Of a stretch of 32,075 nucleotides of DNA, positions 15,804-23,602 are shown piece by piece. A program made the translations under genes and the position numbers. How positions within the stretch are numbered: position 1 is the stretch's first letter; the number at the start of each line of letters is the position of its first letter. A model generated the notes under the pieces. It did no database searches and was not told where the DNA came from. It saw only the letters and a program-made list of their open reading frames with translations. The stretch comes from an uncultured Candidatus Saccharibacteria bacterium (GTDB taxonomy: Bacteria > Patescibacteriota > Saccharimonadia > Saccharimonadales > Saccharimonadaceae), in NCBI GenBank assembly GCA_946414345.1, contig CAMKOB010000012.1, positions 1 to 32,075 on the forward strand. Reading direction: 5' to 3'.

Positions 15804-17630
15804 ATGAAATTCCTGAAGAGATTTTTGTTAGGTTTGGCGGTGGCAGTAATTTGTTTAGTAGCGCCAACTTCGACTTGTCTTGCAGCAAAGCAACTTTCAG
15901 AAAACGACTTGTATTTTTATGGCTTGAATGGAATTTATTACTTCTTCCCAGGTAAAGAGCGGGGCTGCTACTCATCCACTAATTTGAGCGGTGATACTGT
16001 GATGGCGAAGGTGGTAAATTATCTTTCTGGTAACAATGAAAGAGGTTTTGTTCTTTCTCAAAATGGTATTGCGGGTATTTTGGCAAACTTTGAGGGTGAG
16101 TCTGGGTTTAATCCTTTTAGATTTGAAAACGATGAGAAAACTGGCCCGGGATATGGTATAGCACAGTTTACTGGTAGCGGTGGCATTAATGGTTCTCCTA
16201 TACTTGGGCCGTTACGTTCTGACTCAAGGACGTCAAATTACTTTAATGAATATTTTGATGAAAAGTATACTGCATACGATCCAGAAACTGGTTTTCCTAA
16301 AAAGGAAGTACCAACTGAGGTGCTCGATGCTTGGTTAGCAGTGCAGCTTGATTATTTCTTTGGTCCGTCTAGCCAGTTTGAGACTATTAAAGTTGGCTCA
16401 TATCGTGATATGGGCGGTACTATGGGGCTTAATTATATTTCTGATAATATGACACCTCACGAGGCTATGGATGCGGCGAAAACACCGGAGGATGCGGCAC
16501 GGATATTTGTCTGGATTATGGAGAGGCCTAGCGATAAGAGTTTGGCTTCTAGTAAGCGTGGTGAGCGTGCAAGCTATTGGGCGGACTATGTTGACTCGAT
16601 TCTCGGGAATTCTCTTAGCCCAACTAGTACAAGTAGTTCAAATGATGGCAGCGATGTGACTGTTATTGGGGATTCTATCACGGTTGGGAGTCAAGAGGAA
16701 ATACTTGAGTTAATGCCCCAGGCAGATATACATGCCCAAGTTAGCAAGCAGTTCTATACTGGTAGTTCGGAAAATCCTGGTGGGTTTACGATTTTGCAGG
16801 AGTTGGCTGAAAGTGATAGTTTAAGGGGGACGGTAGTTTATGCTTTGGGGACTAATAGCAGCGTAACGGCAGCTCAAGTTGATGAGGTGGTTAAAACTGC
16901 TGGTGAGTCAAGGAAAGTAGTTTTTGTTACTAATTATTCGACTTCGAATGATTTCTTGGGCAATAATAATAATTATTCTAAAGCAAAGAATAGCTACTCG
17001 AATGTCTCGATTGCCGATTGGAAGGCAAGAGTTCAATCTCAGCCTAGCGAGTACTTAGGTGTTGATGGGGTTCATCCGAATGCTAAAGGCCAGGAGACTT
17101 TTGCGAGAATTATTACTGGTGCTGCAAGTGGGGCCGAGACAATCGTTTCTGTCTGTAAAATTGGTACTGTAGATGGTGGGTTGACTGAAGAACAGGCGCA
17201 AAGGTTGGCGGATTATTACAATGGTCCTGCCGTGGACGGGTCTTTGCTTGCCGTGGGAACAAAGCTTAATTGCGTGTCGTTTTCGCAGTGGTTTACAACA
17301 TTCTTCACCAATTTATCATGGGTGTTGGGTGATGGTAAGGATGTTGCACATGCACTTTCTGTGAGGTATGGCTTACAGCGTGGTGATGTGCCTCGACCAT
17401 TTGCTGTATTTTCTGTTACTGGTGGTGAACATGGTCATACTGGGGTGGTTGTGGCGGTTAATGGTGATGACATTATAACAATCGAGGCTGCATATCAAAA
17501 ACATGATGCATGGGTTGTGCACCATAAAATGAGTAATAATGAATTTGTGAATGGACAATATGGAGGACCTTTTGTATATTTGGATTCGTTAGTTGACCTA
17601 GGAAAACTAGCTGAAATAGTGGGGGATTAG
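15804..17630 (+). CDS. Secreted three-module cell-wall hydrolase: lysozyme-like, SGNH and CHAP domains
   Basis: The product has 608 residues. A signal peptide (about 1-28) precedes a phage-tail-lysozyme-like domain (about 60-270) with FEGESGFNP and the likely catalytic Glu99. A Ser/Thr linker (280-288) leads to an SGNH/GDSL-type hydrolase (about 285-440). That module has IGDSIT (Ser291 as nucleophile), GTN at 349-351 and DGVH with Asp421/His424. A C-terminal CHAP/NlpC-like cysteine peptidase (about 465-600) has LNC (Cys490) and GHTGVVVAV (His545). Together these could cut peptidoglycan glycan strands, remove O-acyl groups and cleave stem peptides. In a type IV secretion operon this is the VirB1-like place. 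It may open the bacterium's own wall or that of a host cell. Confidence 0.88.
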   Translation: MKFLKRFLLGLAVAVICLVAPTSTCLAAKQLSENDLYFYGLNGIYYFFPGKERGCYSSTNLSGDTVMAKVVNYLSGNNERGFVLSQNGIAGILANFEGESGFNPFRFENDEKTGPGYGIAQFTGSGGINGSPILGPLRSDSRTSNYFNEYFDEKYTAYDPETGFPKKEVPTEVLDAWLAVQLDYFFGPSSQFETIKVGSYRDMGGTMGLNYISDNMTPHEAMDAAKTPEDAARIFVWIMERPSDKSLASSKRGERASYWADYVDSILGNSLSPTSTSSSNDGSDVTVIGDSITVGSQEEILELMPQADIHAQVSKQFYTGSSENPGGFTILQELAESDSLRGTVVYALGTNSSVTAAQVDEVVKTAGESRKVVFVTNYSTSNDFLGNNNNYSKAKNSYSNVSIADWKARVQSQPSEYLGVDGVHPNAKGQETFARIITGAASGAETIVSVCKIGTVDGGLTEEQAQRLADYYNGPAVDGSLLAVGTKLNCVSFSQWFTTFFTNLSWVLGDGKDVAHALSVRYGLQRGDVPRPFAVFSVTGGEHGHTGVVVAVNGDDIITIEAAYQKHDAWVVHHKMSNNEFVNGQYGGPFVYLDSLVDLGKLAEIVGD

Positions 17631-17640
17631 AGGAGTACAA

Positions 17641-18552
17641 ATGAACAACATTAATGGTATTATTGCTGAGATAAAGAAGAGGCCAAGGGTAGTTATAGGG
17701 GTGATTGGTGGCATTATCATAATTATATTGGGCTTTATATTGGCTGGGCTTTTGAGAACCAATCCATATGGTAAGGAAATTAGAATTGATAATTTATCAT
17801 CTGTTTATACCAATATGCCGCAGAGTCAAAAGGATAGTATTTATAGTGGACTTTATAATGTTGTGAAGTTAAATGTACCGGAGGGGTATGAGATTCCGGA
17901 ATCGGGGGCTGTTGTGAGAAATGGAACAAGCAAGCAGGAATTTGATGAAGAAACAAATATTTACACTGGTGAATTTATTGTTGACATAGCAAGTATTAAA
18001 CAGTCATATCGTGTGTGGTTTGAATGGTCTCCTTACGAAAAAAATCCATACCTCGGTGGTTATGCTGTCGTGGTTACTTGTCTGCCACAAGATCTTCAAA
18101 TTTATAATAGTTGGACTTGTAAGAATTTGATTGGAGCTGATCCTGAGTGGGAAAATTCTTATCAACTGGATTACACTTTTGGGGCTAAAACGTCATTAGT
18201 AGTAGTGGATACTTTGTCTAGTTTTCTAGTATCGGAATACCCAGAAAGTGGCGTGTATAATATTACGATTGACGAGGCTTCCTTAAGAAGGAATTACGAG
18301 CAGCCGGATTTGACGTACTTCTTTAAAATAGCGTTAAATCAGGAGGAGTTCTTTGATGTGACTGTAAGAATGGATAATTCTTATGGCAGTGATTATGTGG
18401 CAATTTATGTAAGCGGGGATGATGTCCAAAAAGGTTTCGTATTGACGAAAAATGGCGATCCAATGGCGAGCTTATCCGAGTGGCTAGTGAATGTATCTGG
18501 CAATGGGCAGCTATCAATTGAGAATCTTTCTTTGGACGCGGCAATTGAGTAA
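17641..18552 (+). CDS. Unrecognised single-pass membrane protein of the secretion operon
   Basis: The product has 303 residues. A short basic cytoplasmic N-terminus is followed by one transmembrane helix (about residues 17-38) and a beta-rich extracytoplasmic region of about 260 residues with two Cys (TCLPQ and WTCKN) that could pair. AGGAG stands just before the ATG, and the gene follows the cell-wall hydrolase by 10 bp. Single-pass proteins with an outside domain in such loci often do the work of VirB8 or a pilus adaptor, but no family motif is visible. The next CIRCE promoter closes the operon. Confidence 0.75.
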   Translation: MNNINGIIAEIKKRPRVVIGVIGGIIIIILGFILAGLLRTNPYGKEIRIDNLSSVYTNMPQSQKDSIYSGLYNVVKLNVPEGYEIPESGAVVRNGTSKQEFDEETNIYTGEFIVDIASIKQSYRVWFEWSPYEKNPYLGGYAVVVTCLPQDLQIYNSWTCKNLIGADPEWENSYQLDYTFGAKTSLVVVDTLSSFLVSEYPESGVYNITIDEASLRRNYEQPDLTYFFKIALNQEEFFDVTVRMDNSYGSDYVAIYVSGDDVQKGFVLTKNGDPMASLSEWLVNVSGNGQLSIENLSLDAAIE

Positions 18553-18562
18553 AACGAGTTAA

Positions 18563-18600
18563 TTAGCACTCTTGCAATTTGAGTGCTAATTGTGTATAAT
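18563..18600 (+). promoter_or_regulatory. CIRCE operator and promoter of dnaJ
   Basis: A perfect CIRCE, TTAGCACTC (18563-18571), nine bases, GAGTGCTAA (18581-18589), contains a -35-like TTGCAA (18572-18577). TATAAT follows at 18595-18600 after a 17-bp spacer. The arrangement copies that of groES. Confidence 0.95.
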
Positions 18601-18634
18601 ATACTGTATATTATATATGGTTAGGATGAGATAA

Positions 18635-19558
18635 ATGGCAGAAAAACGAGATTATTATGAAGTTTTAGGCGTAAGTAAAAATGCGTCTGATGATGAAATA
18701 AAGAAAGCTTATCGTAAGCTTGCTGTTAAATATCATCCAGACAAAAATCCTGGTGATAAAGAAGCTGAGGCAAAATTTAAAGAAATATCAGAGGCGCACG
18801 AGGTTTTAAGTGATAAACAAAAACGAGCACGTTATGATCAATTTGGACATGCGGGCGTGGGCGGTGCCGGAGGGGGTGGCGGATTTTCTGGCAATCCATT
18901 TGCGCAAGGTGGAGCATTTAACTTTGGTGGACAATCATTTAGATTTGACTTTGGTGGTAATGGTGGGGGTGGAATATTTGATGATATTTTGGGAAATATG
19001 TTCGGCTTTGGTGGTGCATCTAGAAGAGCACGAAGGGGCGCTGATTATCAGACGTCAGTAACATTGGCATTTGAAGAAGCGGTATTTGGTACAACGAAGA
19101 GCGTAGTGGTAGAAGGTAAGGACTTGAAGGTTAAGATTCCGGCAGGAATTGATGATGGACAAGCAATAAGGTTATCTGGTAAGGGTGGCCCAGCTCCAGC
19201 TGAGGGCGGTGAACCTGGTGATTTGTATGTGCGAGTTAGAGTGCGACCACATAAGAATTTGACACGTGAGGGCGCAATTATACTTAGCGAAGAGACGATC
19301 AGCATGGTGGATGCAGCGCTTGGTTGTGAAATCGATGTGCAGACTGTGGATGGAACGGTACGAATGAAGGTGCCAGCTGGTACTCAGAGCGGAACGCCAT
19401 TTAAATTGTCTGGCCACGGGGTACCATTTAGGGCAGATGGGGATAGGGGTCCGCATATTGTGACGGTAATTGTAGAGACACCGAAGAACTTATCTAAAAA
19501 ACAAAAAGAATTGCTTGAAGAATTTCGTGGTGCAAAAAAGCGCGGAATATTTGGATAG
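18635..19558 (+). CDS. dnaJ: DnaJ-family co-chaperone without zinc finger (CbpA-like)
   Basis: The product has 307 residues. The J domain (1-70) has the HPD motif near 33-35 ([10 protein letters not shown]). A Gly/Phe-rich linker (about 75-130) is followed directly by the two C-terminal substrate-binding beta domains. The four CxxCxGxG repeats of classical DnaJ are absent, so this is a type II J-protein like CbpA, shorter than the 370-380 residues of DnaJ. It stimulates the ATPase of DnaK and delivers clients. Neither dnaK nor grpE is in the window, though the perfect CIRCE ties it to the heat-shock regulon. Confidence 0.95.
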   Translation: MAEKRDYYEVLGVSKNASDDEIKKAYRKLAVKYHPDKNPGDKEAEAKFKEISEAHEVLSDKQKRARYDQFGHAGVGGAGGGGGFSGNPFAQGGAFNFGGQSFRFDFGGNGGGGIFDDILGNMFGFGGASRRARRGADYQTSVTLAFEEAVFGTTKSVVVEGKDLKVKIPAGIDDGQAIRLSGKGGPAPAEGGEPGDLYVRVRVRPHKNLTREGAIILSEETISMVDAALGCEIDVQTVDGTVRMKVPAGTQSGTPFKLSGHGVPFRADGDRGPHIVTVIVETPKNLSKKQKELLEEFRGAKKRGIFG

Positions 19559-19665
19559 ATTTTAAGTATTGTGGGCGAAATTTGTTGCTAGTGCTTGCAT
19601 TTTGATGCAGGCTGCGATATATTTGAAAAAATGTGTTTAAAAAAGTAGGTTAAAAAGGAGGTAAA

Positions 19666-19896
19666 ATGGGGTATCTTGAAGAGATGCTAATAAGAAATGG
19701 GGTAATATATCATGCTCCAGATGGAAGTTCGTCGTACATTGAAGGAAGCTTGGTTTCTAATTCGTTAGTGGTAAGGAATTCATCTGGTTGGGTGACACAC
19801 CGAGTGGAGCGTGCGTGCAATGGTGTAGATTTGGTAGTACGAAATGTTTCTACTGGTTGCGTGGAAATGCGAATCGCCGCTTCGTCAATTATTTAA
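19666..19896 (+). CDS. Small unrecognised protein
   Basis: The product has 76 residues, preceded by a very strong ribosome binding site (AAAGGAGG) and closed by its own terminator. It is rich in Val, Ser and Arg with alternating hydrophobic residues, suggesting a small beta-rich fold. It has two Cys and no signal or membrane segment. The strong translation signals support a real gene. Function unknown. Confidence 0.7.
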   Translation: MGYLEEMLIRNGVIYHAPDGSSSYIEGSLVSNSLVVRNSSGWVTHRVERACNGVDLVVRNVSTGCVEMRIAASSII

Positions 19897-19927
19897 AAAA
19901 AGCACTCATTAAATGGGTGCTTTTTTG
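19897..19927. terminator. Bidirectional terminator between the 76-residue gene and the FISUMP gene
   Basis: AGCACTCATT (19901-19910) pairs with AATGGGTGCT (19912-19921), with one G-T pair, flanked by A and T tracts. It can serve both convergent genes. Confidence 0.85.
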
Positions 19928-19941
19928 TAGTTGTAAGATAA

Positions 19942-21831
19942 TTATTTGCGGAAGCGATTGCGAGTGAGACCGCGTTTGGCTGAATAGAATACTAGATAAA
20001 GTAGTCCTGTACCAATAGTTGCTATTCCGACATAGATGATGGCTGTAATGCTATCTTGTTGGCCGGTAAAAGAGCCAGTATCTGGAACTAATAGGTCGCT
20101 AACTTTGCTTAGATCGCCATTAGAAAGACGGCAAGTAAGTCCAGTAAAACCTTTTGCGGCTTCGTCGGTGAAGACACTACATTCTGGGATGTCTTGGAAG
20201 CTTCCAAAGTAAATCCATTCTGAGGAAGGGTCTTTGCGATAGAATAAGCCATTCTCGCCATTTATTTTGACAATTGTATATTGATATGGCTCATGATCGC
20301 TGTCTATTATTGATGGAGTATTCTCGCTTATAACATCTTCATCGATTACTGGGTATTCCTTGGTTACCTTGTAAAATGCTTCGCCAATACCGGCAATAAA
20401 ATCTTTCCATTCATCTGTAATGGTTTGCCAATTGGTGTGTCCGCAGGATGAGCCGATTTTGGAAACTATGCAGATTACACCAGTTTCGGTGTTGAGGTAT
20501 TGTTCGGCTTTGTTTGAGAGAGTAGGCCCATATGCCGTGAAACCTAGTGCAGTGAGTGTTTCGAAGATTGGTGCAGTTTCTAGGACTGGTGCTGGCTGAT
20601 TGTCTTTTGTTGTAGTGATTATTAGCTTAGAAATTTTGTTAAGTTGGATATATCCTTTAACTGACTCTGGTTTAAAATGTGGATTATAATCATCAAATAG
20701 GGATGATTCTTCTTCTGTAGGGTTGGTGGATTTAAGAACGCACCTGATTGAATTTGCACCCTCACGATAGGCACTTTTGCGAATTTCTATATTATTTGCG
20801 TATGCACGTAGATACCACATACTGTGGTCGTCGCTACGTGTGGATGACCAAATATCGCCTCTTGTGTTAGCATCTTGTACCGAGCCATCAAAGAAATATC
20901 CGGAAAGAGGGATTGATAACTGATACTGGAGGCTAGATGGACTTGTAGCGTCCATCTCTTTTACAATACCTTCTCCGATTGGGCATTCTTCATTTCCGAT
21001 TAAGGAACATAGTTTTAGAAAATTATCTGAGGCGCTTTGGTTGCCAGTGGGTAGACGCCAGCCTGCTGGACAAATGTCCTCAGTAGCGTTACCGGTTGAT
21101 GTAGCTTGTTCTGTTTCGTTACCAAAGCAGTAGGTGCCAGCAGAAGCGGCGCAGAAATTATAATAAATGCCGTATTTATGTGAACCGTTGCCCCATTGTT
21201 CGTTGGCTGGACCGGTAATATTTATGCTGTTCTTATTGATCATTGGTATGCTGTAATAGTTTTGCTCGGCGCTGGTCCAAGTGGAACTAACTCCTGCAGT
21301 GGCATATTTACCGTTTGGATCGGTTTCTGGGTCGCGTGAAGTGGTTCCAAGTAGGTAACCTAGGGAAGTATCGGAAGCATTGGTGTTTGTGGAATTTAAT
21401 ACGCTGCCGTTTGTGATGAGGTCGAGAGCTAAATTATCAAGCATCCATACGTTACCATCTGCGAGTTTTGCTACGGTATAGGTAGTATTGTCTCGATTAT
21501 CTTTAAGCTTAATAAATGAATTGTCGCATACTTTTGAGATATCAACGGAGCCAAGTGTGTAGGTTTGCATAATACCCGAGTTGGTAGGTAACATAATGCA
21601 ACCATTATCGTCGGACGAGTATAGCTGTATGGTTTCATTTGGATGAGCTGTGTTGTAGGTATTTATCATTGATTGATATTTGGTGGTTAAAGCATCAATC
21701 ACGCTCATTACGGCTGCATCTTCATTAGTGTCGGCGTAGGTGTTTTGGGTTGTTGCAGTTTTGATTATGCCGAAACAAGAGCATAACACTGCCCCGATGG
21801 CCAGCGACACCTTTGCTTTTGTTCTTTTCAT
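19942..21831 (-). CDS. Surface protein with FISUMP-type domain and VPDTG wall-sorting tail
   Basis: The product has 629 residues. A signal peptide covers about 1-34. The N-terminal half carries the pattern of the Fibrobacter major paralogous (FISUMP) domain: TVAKLADGNVWMLDNLALDL, CPAGWRLPTG, a WSSTRSDD segment and SIRCVL. The second half is a less characterised extracytoplasmic region. The C-terminus has VPDTG at about residue 582, then a hydrophobic helix and a basic end (AKRGLTRNRFRK), which is the layout of sortase substrates. It is thus probably anchored on the cell surface and may mediate adhesion. AAAGG precedes the ATG. It lies 58 bp downstream of the FAD oxidase gene on the same strand. 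Confidence 0.87.
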   Translation of the reverse strand: MKRTKAKVSLAIGAVLCSCFGIIKTATTQNTYADTNEDAAVMSVIDALTTKYQSMINTYNTAHPNETIQLYSSDDNGCIMLPTNSGIMQTYTLGSVDISKVCDNSFIKLKDNRDNTTYTVAKLADGNVWMLDNLALDLITNGSVLNSTNTNASDTSLGYLLGTTSRDPETDPNGKYATAGVSSTWTSAEQNYYSIPMINKNSINITGPANEQWGNGSHKYGIYYNFCAASAGTYCFGNETEQATSTGNATEDICPAGWRLPTGNQSASDNFLKLCSLIGNEECPIGEGIVKEMDATSPSSLQYQLSIPLSGYFFDGSVQDANTRGDIWSSTRSDDHSMWYLRAYANNIEIRKSAYREGANSIRCVLKSTNPTEEESSLFDDYNPHFKPESVKGYIQLNKISKLIITTTKDNQPAPVLETAPIFETLTALGFTAYGPTLSNKAEQYLNTETGVICIVSKIGSSCGHTNWQTITDEWKDFIAGIGEAFYKVTKEYPVIDEDVISENTPSIIDSDHEPYQYTIVKINGENGLFYRKDPSSEWIYFGSFQDIPECSVFTDEAAKGFTGLTCRLSNGDLSKVSDLLVPDTGSFTGQQDSITAIIYVGIATIGTGLLYLVFYSAKRGLTRNRFRK

Positions 21832-21889
21832 TTTGTATGACCTTTCGATTTATAGTGTTTATGTATAAAGATTTGTTTATATTATATGG

Positions 21890-23452
21890 CTATATTGAAA
21901 TCTTGTCAATAGCAAAGTCTGAGGAGGCGCCGAGCTTGGCACTGGGGTTTAGCATATCTTTTGGATCAAAAACATGTTTAAGCGCAAGGTAGAGCTCGCG
22001 TTCGTCGGCGGAGAGATTGGCGTTGGTGATAGGCGCTTTAGTGCGGCCTTCTGGTGTGCCGCCGGCGATGGAGCCGCCCTCGCGTTCAATAAATGATAAG
22101 AATCCTTTGTAGAATGTTTTAATACTTTGTGGCGTGATGGTGGATGCGTCGTCGAAATTTGGGATGATGTGGTAATTAGAAGTAGAATAAGAACCGTAGA
22201 AGATTAAATCAAGCTTGAGAACATCTTCGATGAGGCTTATGTCGTTGATAAAGCTGGAAAGGTTCCAGGCAGGGATGAAAATATCTTTAATGGGTGGTAT
22301 GGGAGTGGTGTTTGATATGGAGATCAAATTACCATTGATAAGCTGTTCGATATCGTCCAGATAAGACTTGTTATTGGGTGATTCAATGAAGAGTTGAGCG
22401 GTGCTTGGCAGTTTGGGGGATAATTTGCGAATTTTTTGAAGTTTGATGCGGCGATGCTCATCAAATTCTGCGTAGATAACGTAGCCTTTTTGAATCGCAT
22501 TAATAACGCCAGAAGTTTTTTTGCCGGTGGATTCGGCAGTATGGATGAATTTGTTATCGTAGATTTCGAGACGGCGGGGGCGAAGCGAAGAGAGTGTGTC
22601 TAAGAAATGCTTCGCAGTGTGAAGTTCGTGAAAGGTGACAACGACACGGCTGCGCTTTTTCTGCTTGGGGACAACTTTGAGGGTAATTTCATCAATGATG
22701 CCTAGAGTACCTTCGGCACCAAAGAAAAGTGGCGTGAGATTGAGGCTGCGCTTGTTGGCTACTTTGGTAATATTGGGATATCCGGCCATGCCAATATGGT
22801 CGCGGGAGATTTTGTTGATAGTGTTACTATAAGTAGAGAGGAGTCCTTTGATATTGCGATAAAGAATACCTTCGGTTGTTTTGGAAGAGATTTTGCGTTC
22901 AACGGCGCGATGACGAATGCAGCGAGTTTTGATTGTGGTCCCATCTGGTAAAATGACCTCAAGTTTTCTGACGTATTTAACGATACCGTGATATTTACCG
23001 GAATATGGATCTACTGGGGCGGTAGAAATAAGTCCGCCAATAGTATCGTCGTCGTGGCCATAGATTGGTATGCATAATCCATTTACGGCGAGAATTTTGT
23101 TAAGTTCTTTAATAGTGAGGCCTGGTTGAACACGAACTAGACGCTCACGGGCGTCGATGTCGAGGAGTTTGTCAAGTTTGGCGGTGGAAATGACGATACC
23201 CTCGCTGAGGGCTGCTCCAGTGGTGCCTTGGCCAGAACCGCGGACGGTGACGGGAATGGATTTTCTTTGGTCGTTTTTGGCGACGGCGAAATTAAGGATT
23301 TTTTTAATATCATCGACAGATTCTGGGAAAACGACAAGTACGGGCGGAATGGTAAGAGGTGAAGCATCTTTGGAGTATTTTTTGAGAATTTTTGGAGAAT
23401 CAAAAGCATTACCAGTAATCAACTCATTTAAGTGTTTTACCGCAATGCCCAT
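21890..23452 (-). CDS. FAD-linked oxidase of the GlcD / D-lactate dehydrogenase family
   Basis: The product has 520 residues. The N-terminal PCMH-type FAD-binding domain shows PVTVRGSGQGTTGAALSEGIVIST and later IYGHDDDTIGGLISTAPVDPYSGKYHG. LFFGAEGTLGIIDEITLKVVP marks its end, and a C-terminal FAD-oxidase domain ends DPKDMLNPSAK. The family oxidises 2-hydroxy acids such as glycolate or D-lactate, passing electrons to an acceptor. Given the fermentative context, lactate is a reasonable but unproven substrate. The likely -10 box lies in an inverted repeat shared with the divergent rny gene, ten bases before the ATG. Confidence 0.9.
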   Translation of the reverse strand: MGIAVKHLNELITGNAFDSPKILKKYSKDASPLTIPPVLVVFPESVDDIKKILNFAVAKNDQRKSIPVTVRGSGQGTTGAALSEGIVISTAKLDKLLDIDARERLVRVQPGLTIKELNKILAVNGLCIPIYGHDDDTIGGLISTAPVDPYSGKYHGIVKYVRKLEVILPDGTTIKTRCIRHRAVERKISSKTTEGILYRNIKGLLSTYSNTINKISRDHIGMAGYPNITKVANKRSLNLTPLFFGAEGTLGIIDEITLKVVPKQKKRSRVVVTFHELHTAKHFLDTLSSLRPRRLEIYDNKFIHTAESTGKKTSGVINAIQKGYVIYAEFDEHRRIKLQKIRKLSPKLPSTAQLFIESPNNKSYLDDIEQLINGNLISISNTTPIPPIKDIFIPAWNLSSFINDISLIEDVLKLDLIFYGSYSTSNYHIIPNFDDASTITPQSIKTFYKGFLSFIEREGGSIAGGTPEGRTKAPITNANLSADERELYLALKHVFDPKDMLNPSAKLGASSDFAIDKISI

Positions 23453-23462
23453 CTTGCTTATG

Positions 23463-23508
23463 ATTATACCATAAAAGACGCCGATTTTTTGGCTTTTTAT
23501 GGTATAAT
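23463..23508. promoter_or_regulatory. Divergent promoters inside a 14-bp inverted repeat
   Basis: ATTATACCATAAAA (23463-23476) and its exact complement TTTTATGGTATAAT (23495-23508) are 18 bases apart. Each arm ends in a -10 box: TATAAT on the minus strand for the FAD oxidase and on the plus strand for rny. The symmetry would suit a dimeric regulator acting on both genes. Confidence 0.75.
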
Positions 23509-23602
23509 TGATAGGTAAAGTTTAAAATTTATTAATTTGATATTTATTTGTTAATCCGTTGGTATAAGAAAAATATCGACAAAAACAAGTAGAAAGGGAA
23601 AT

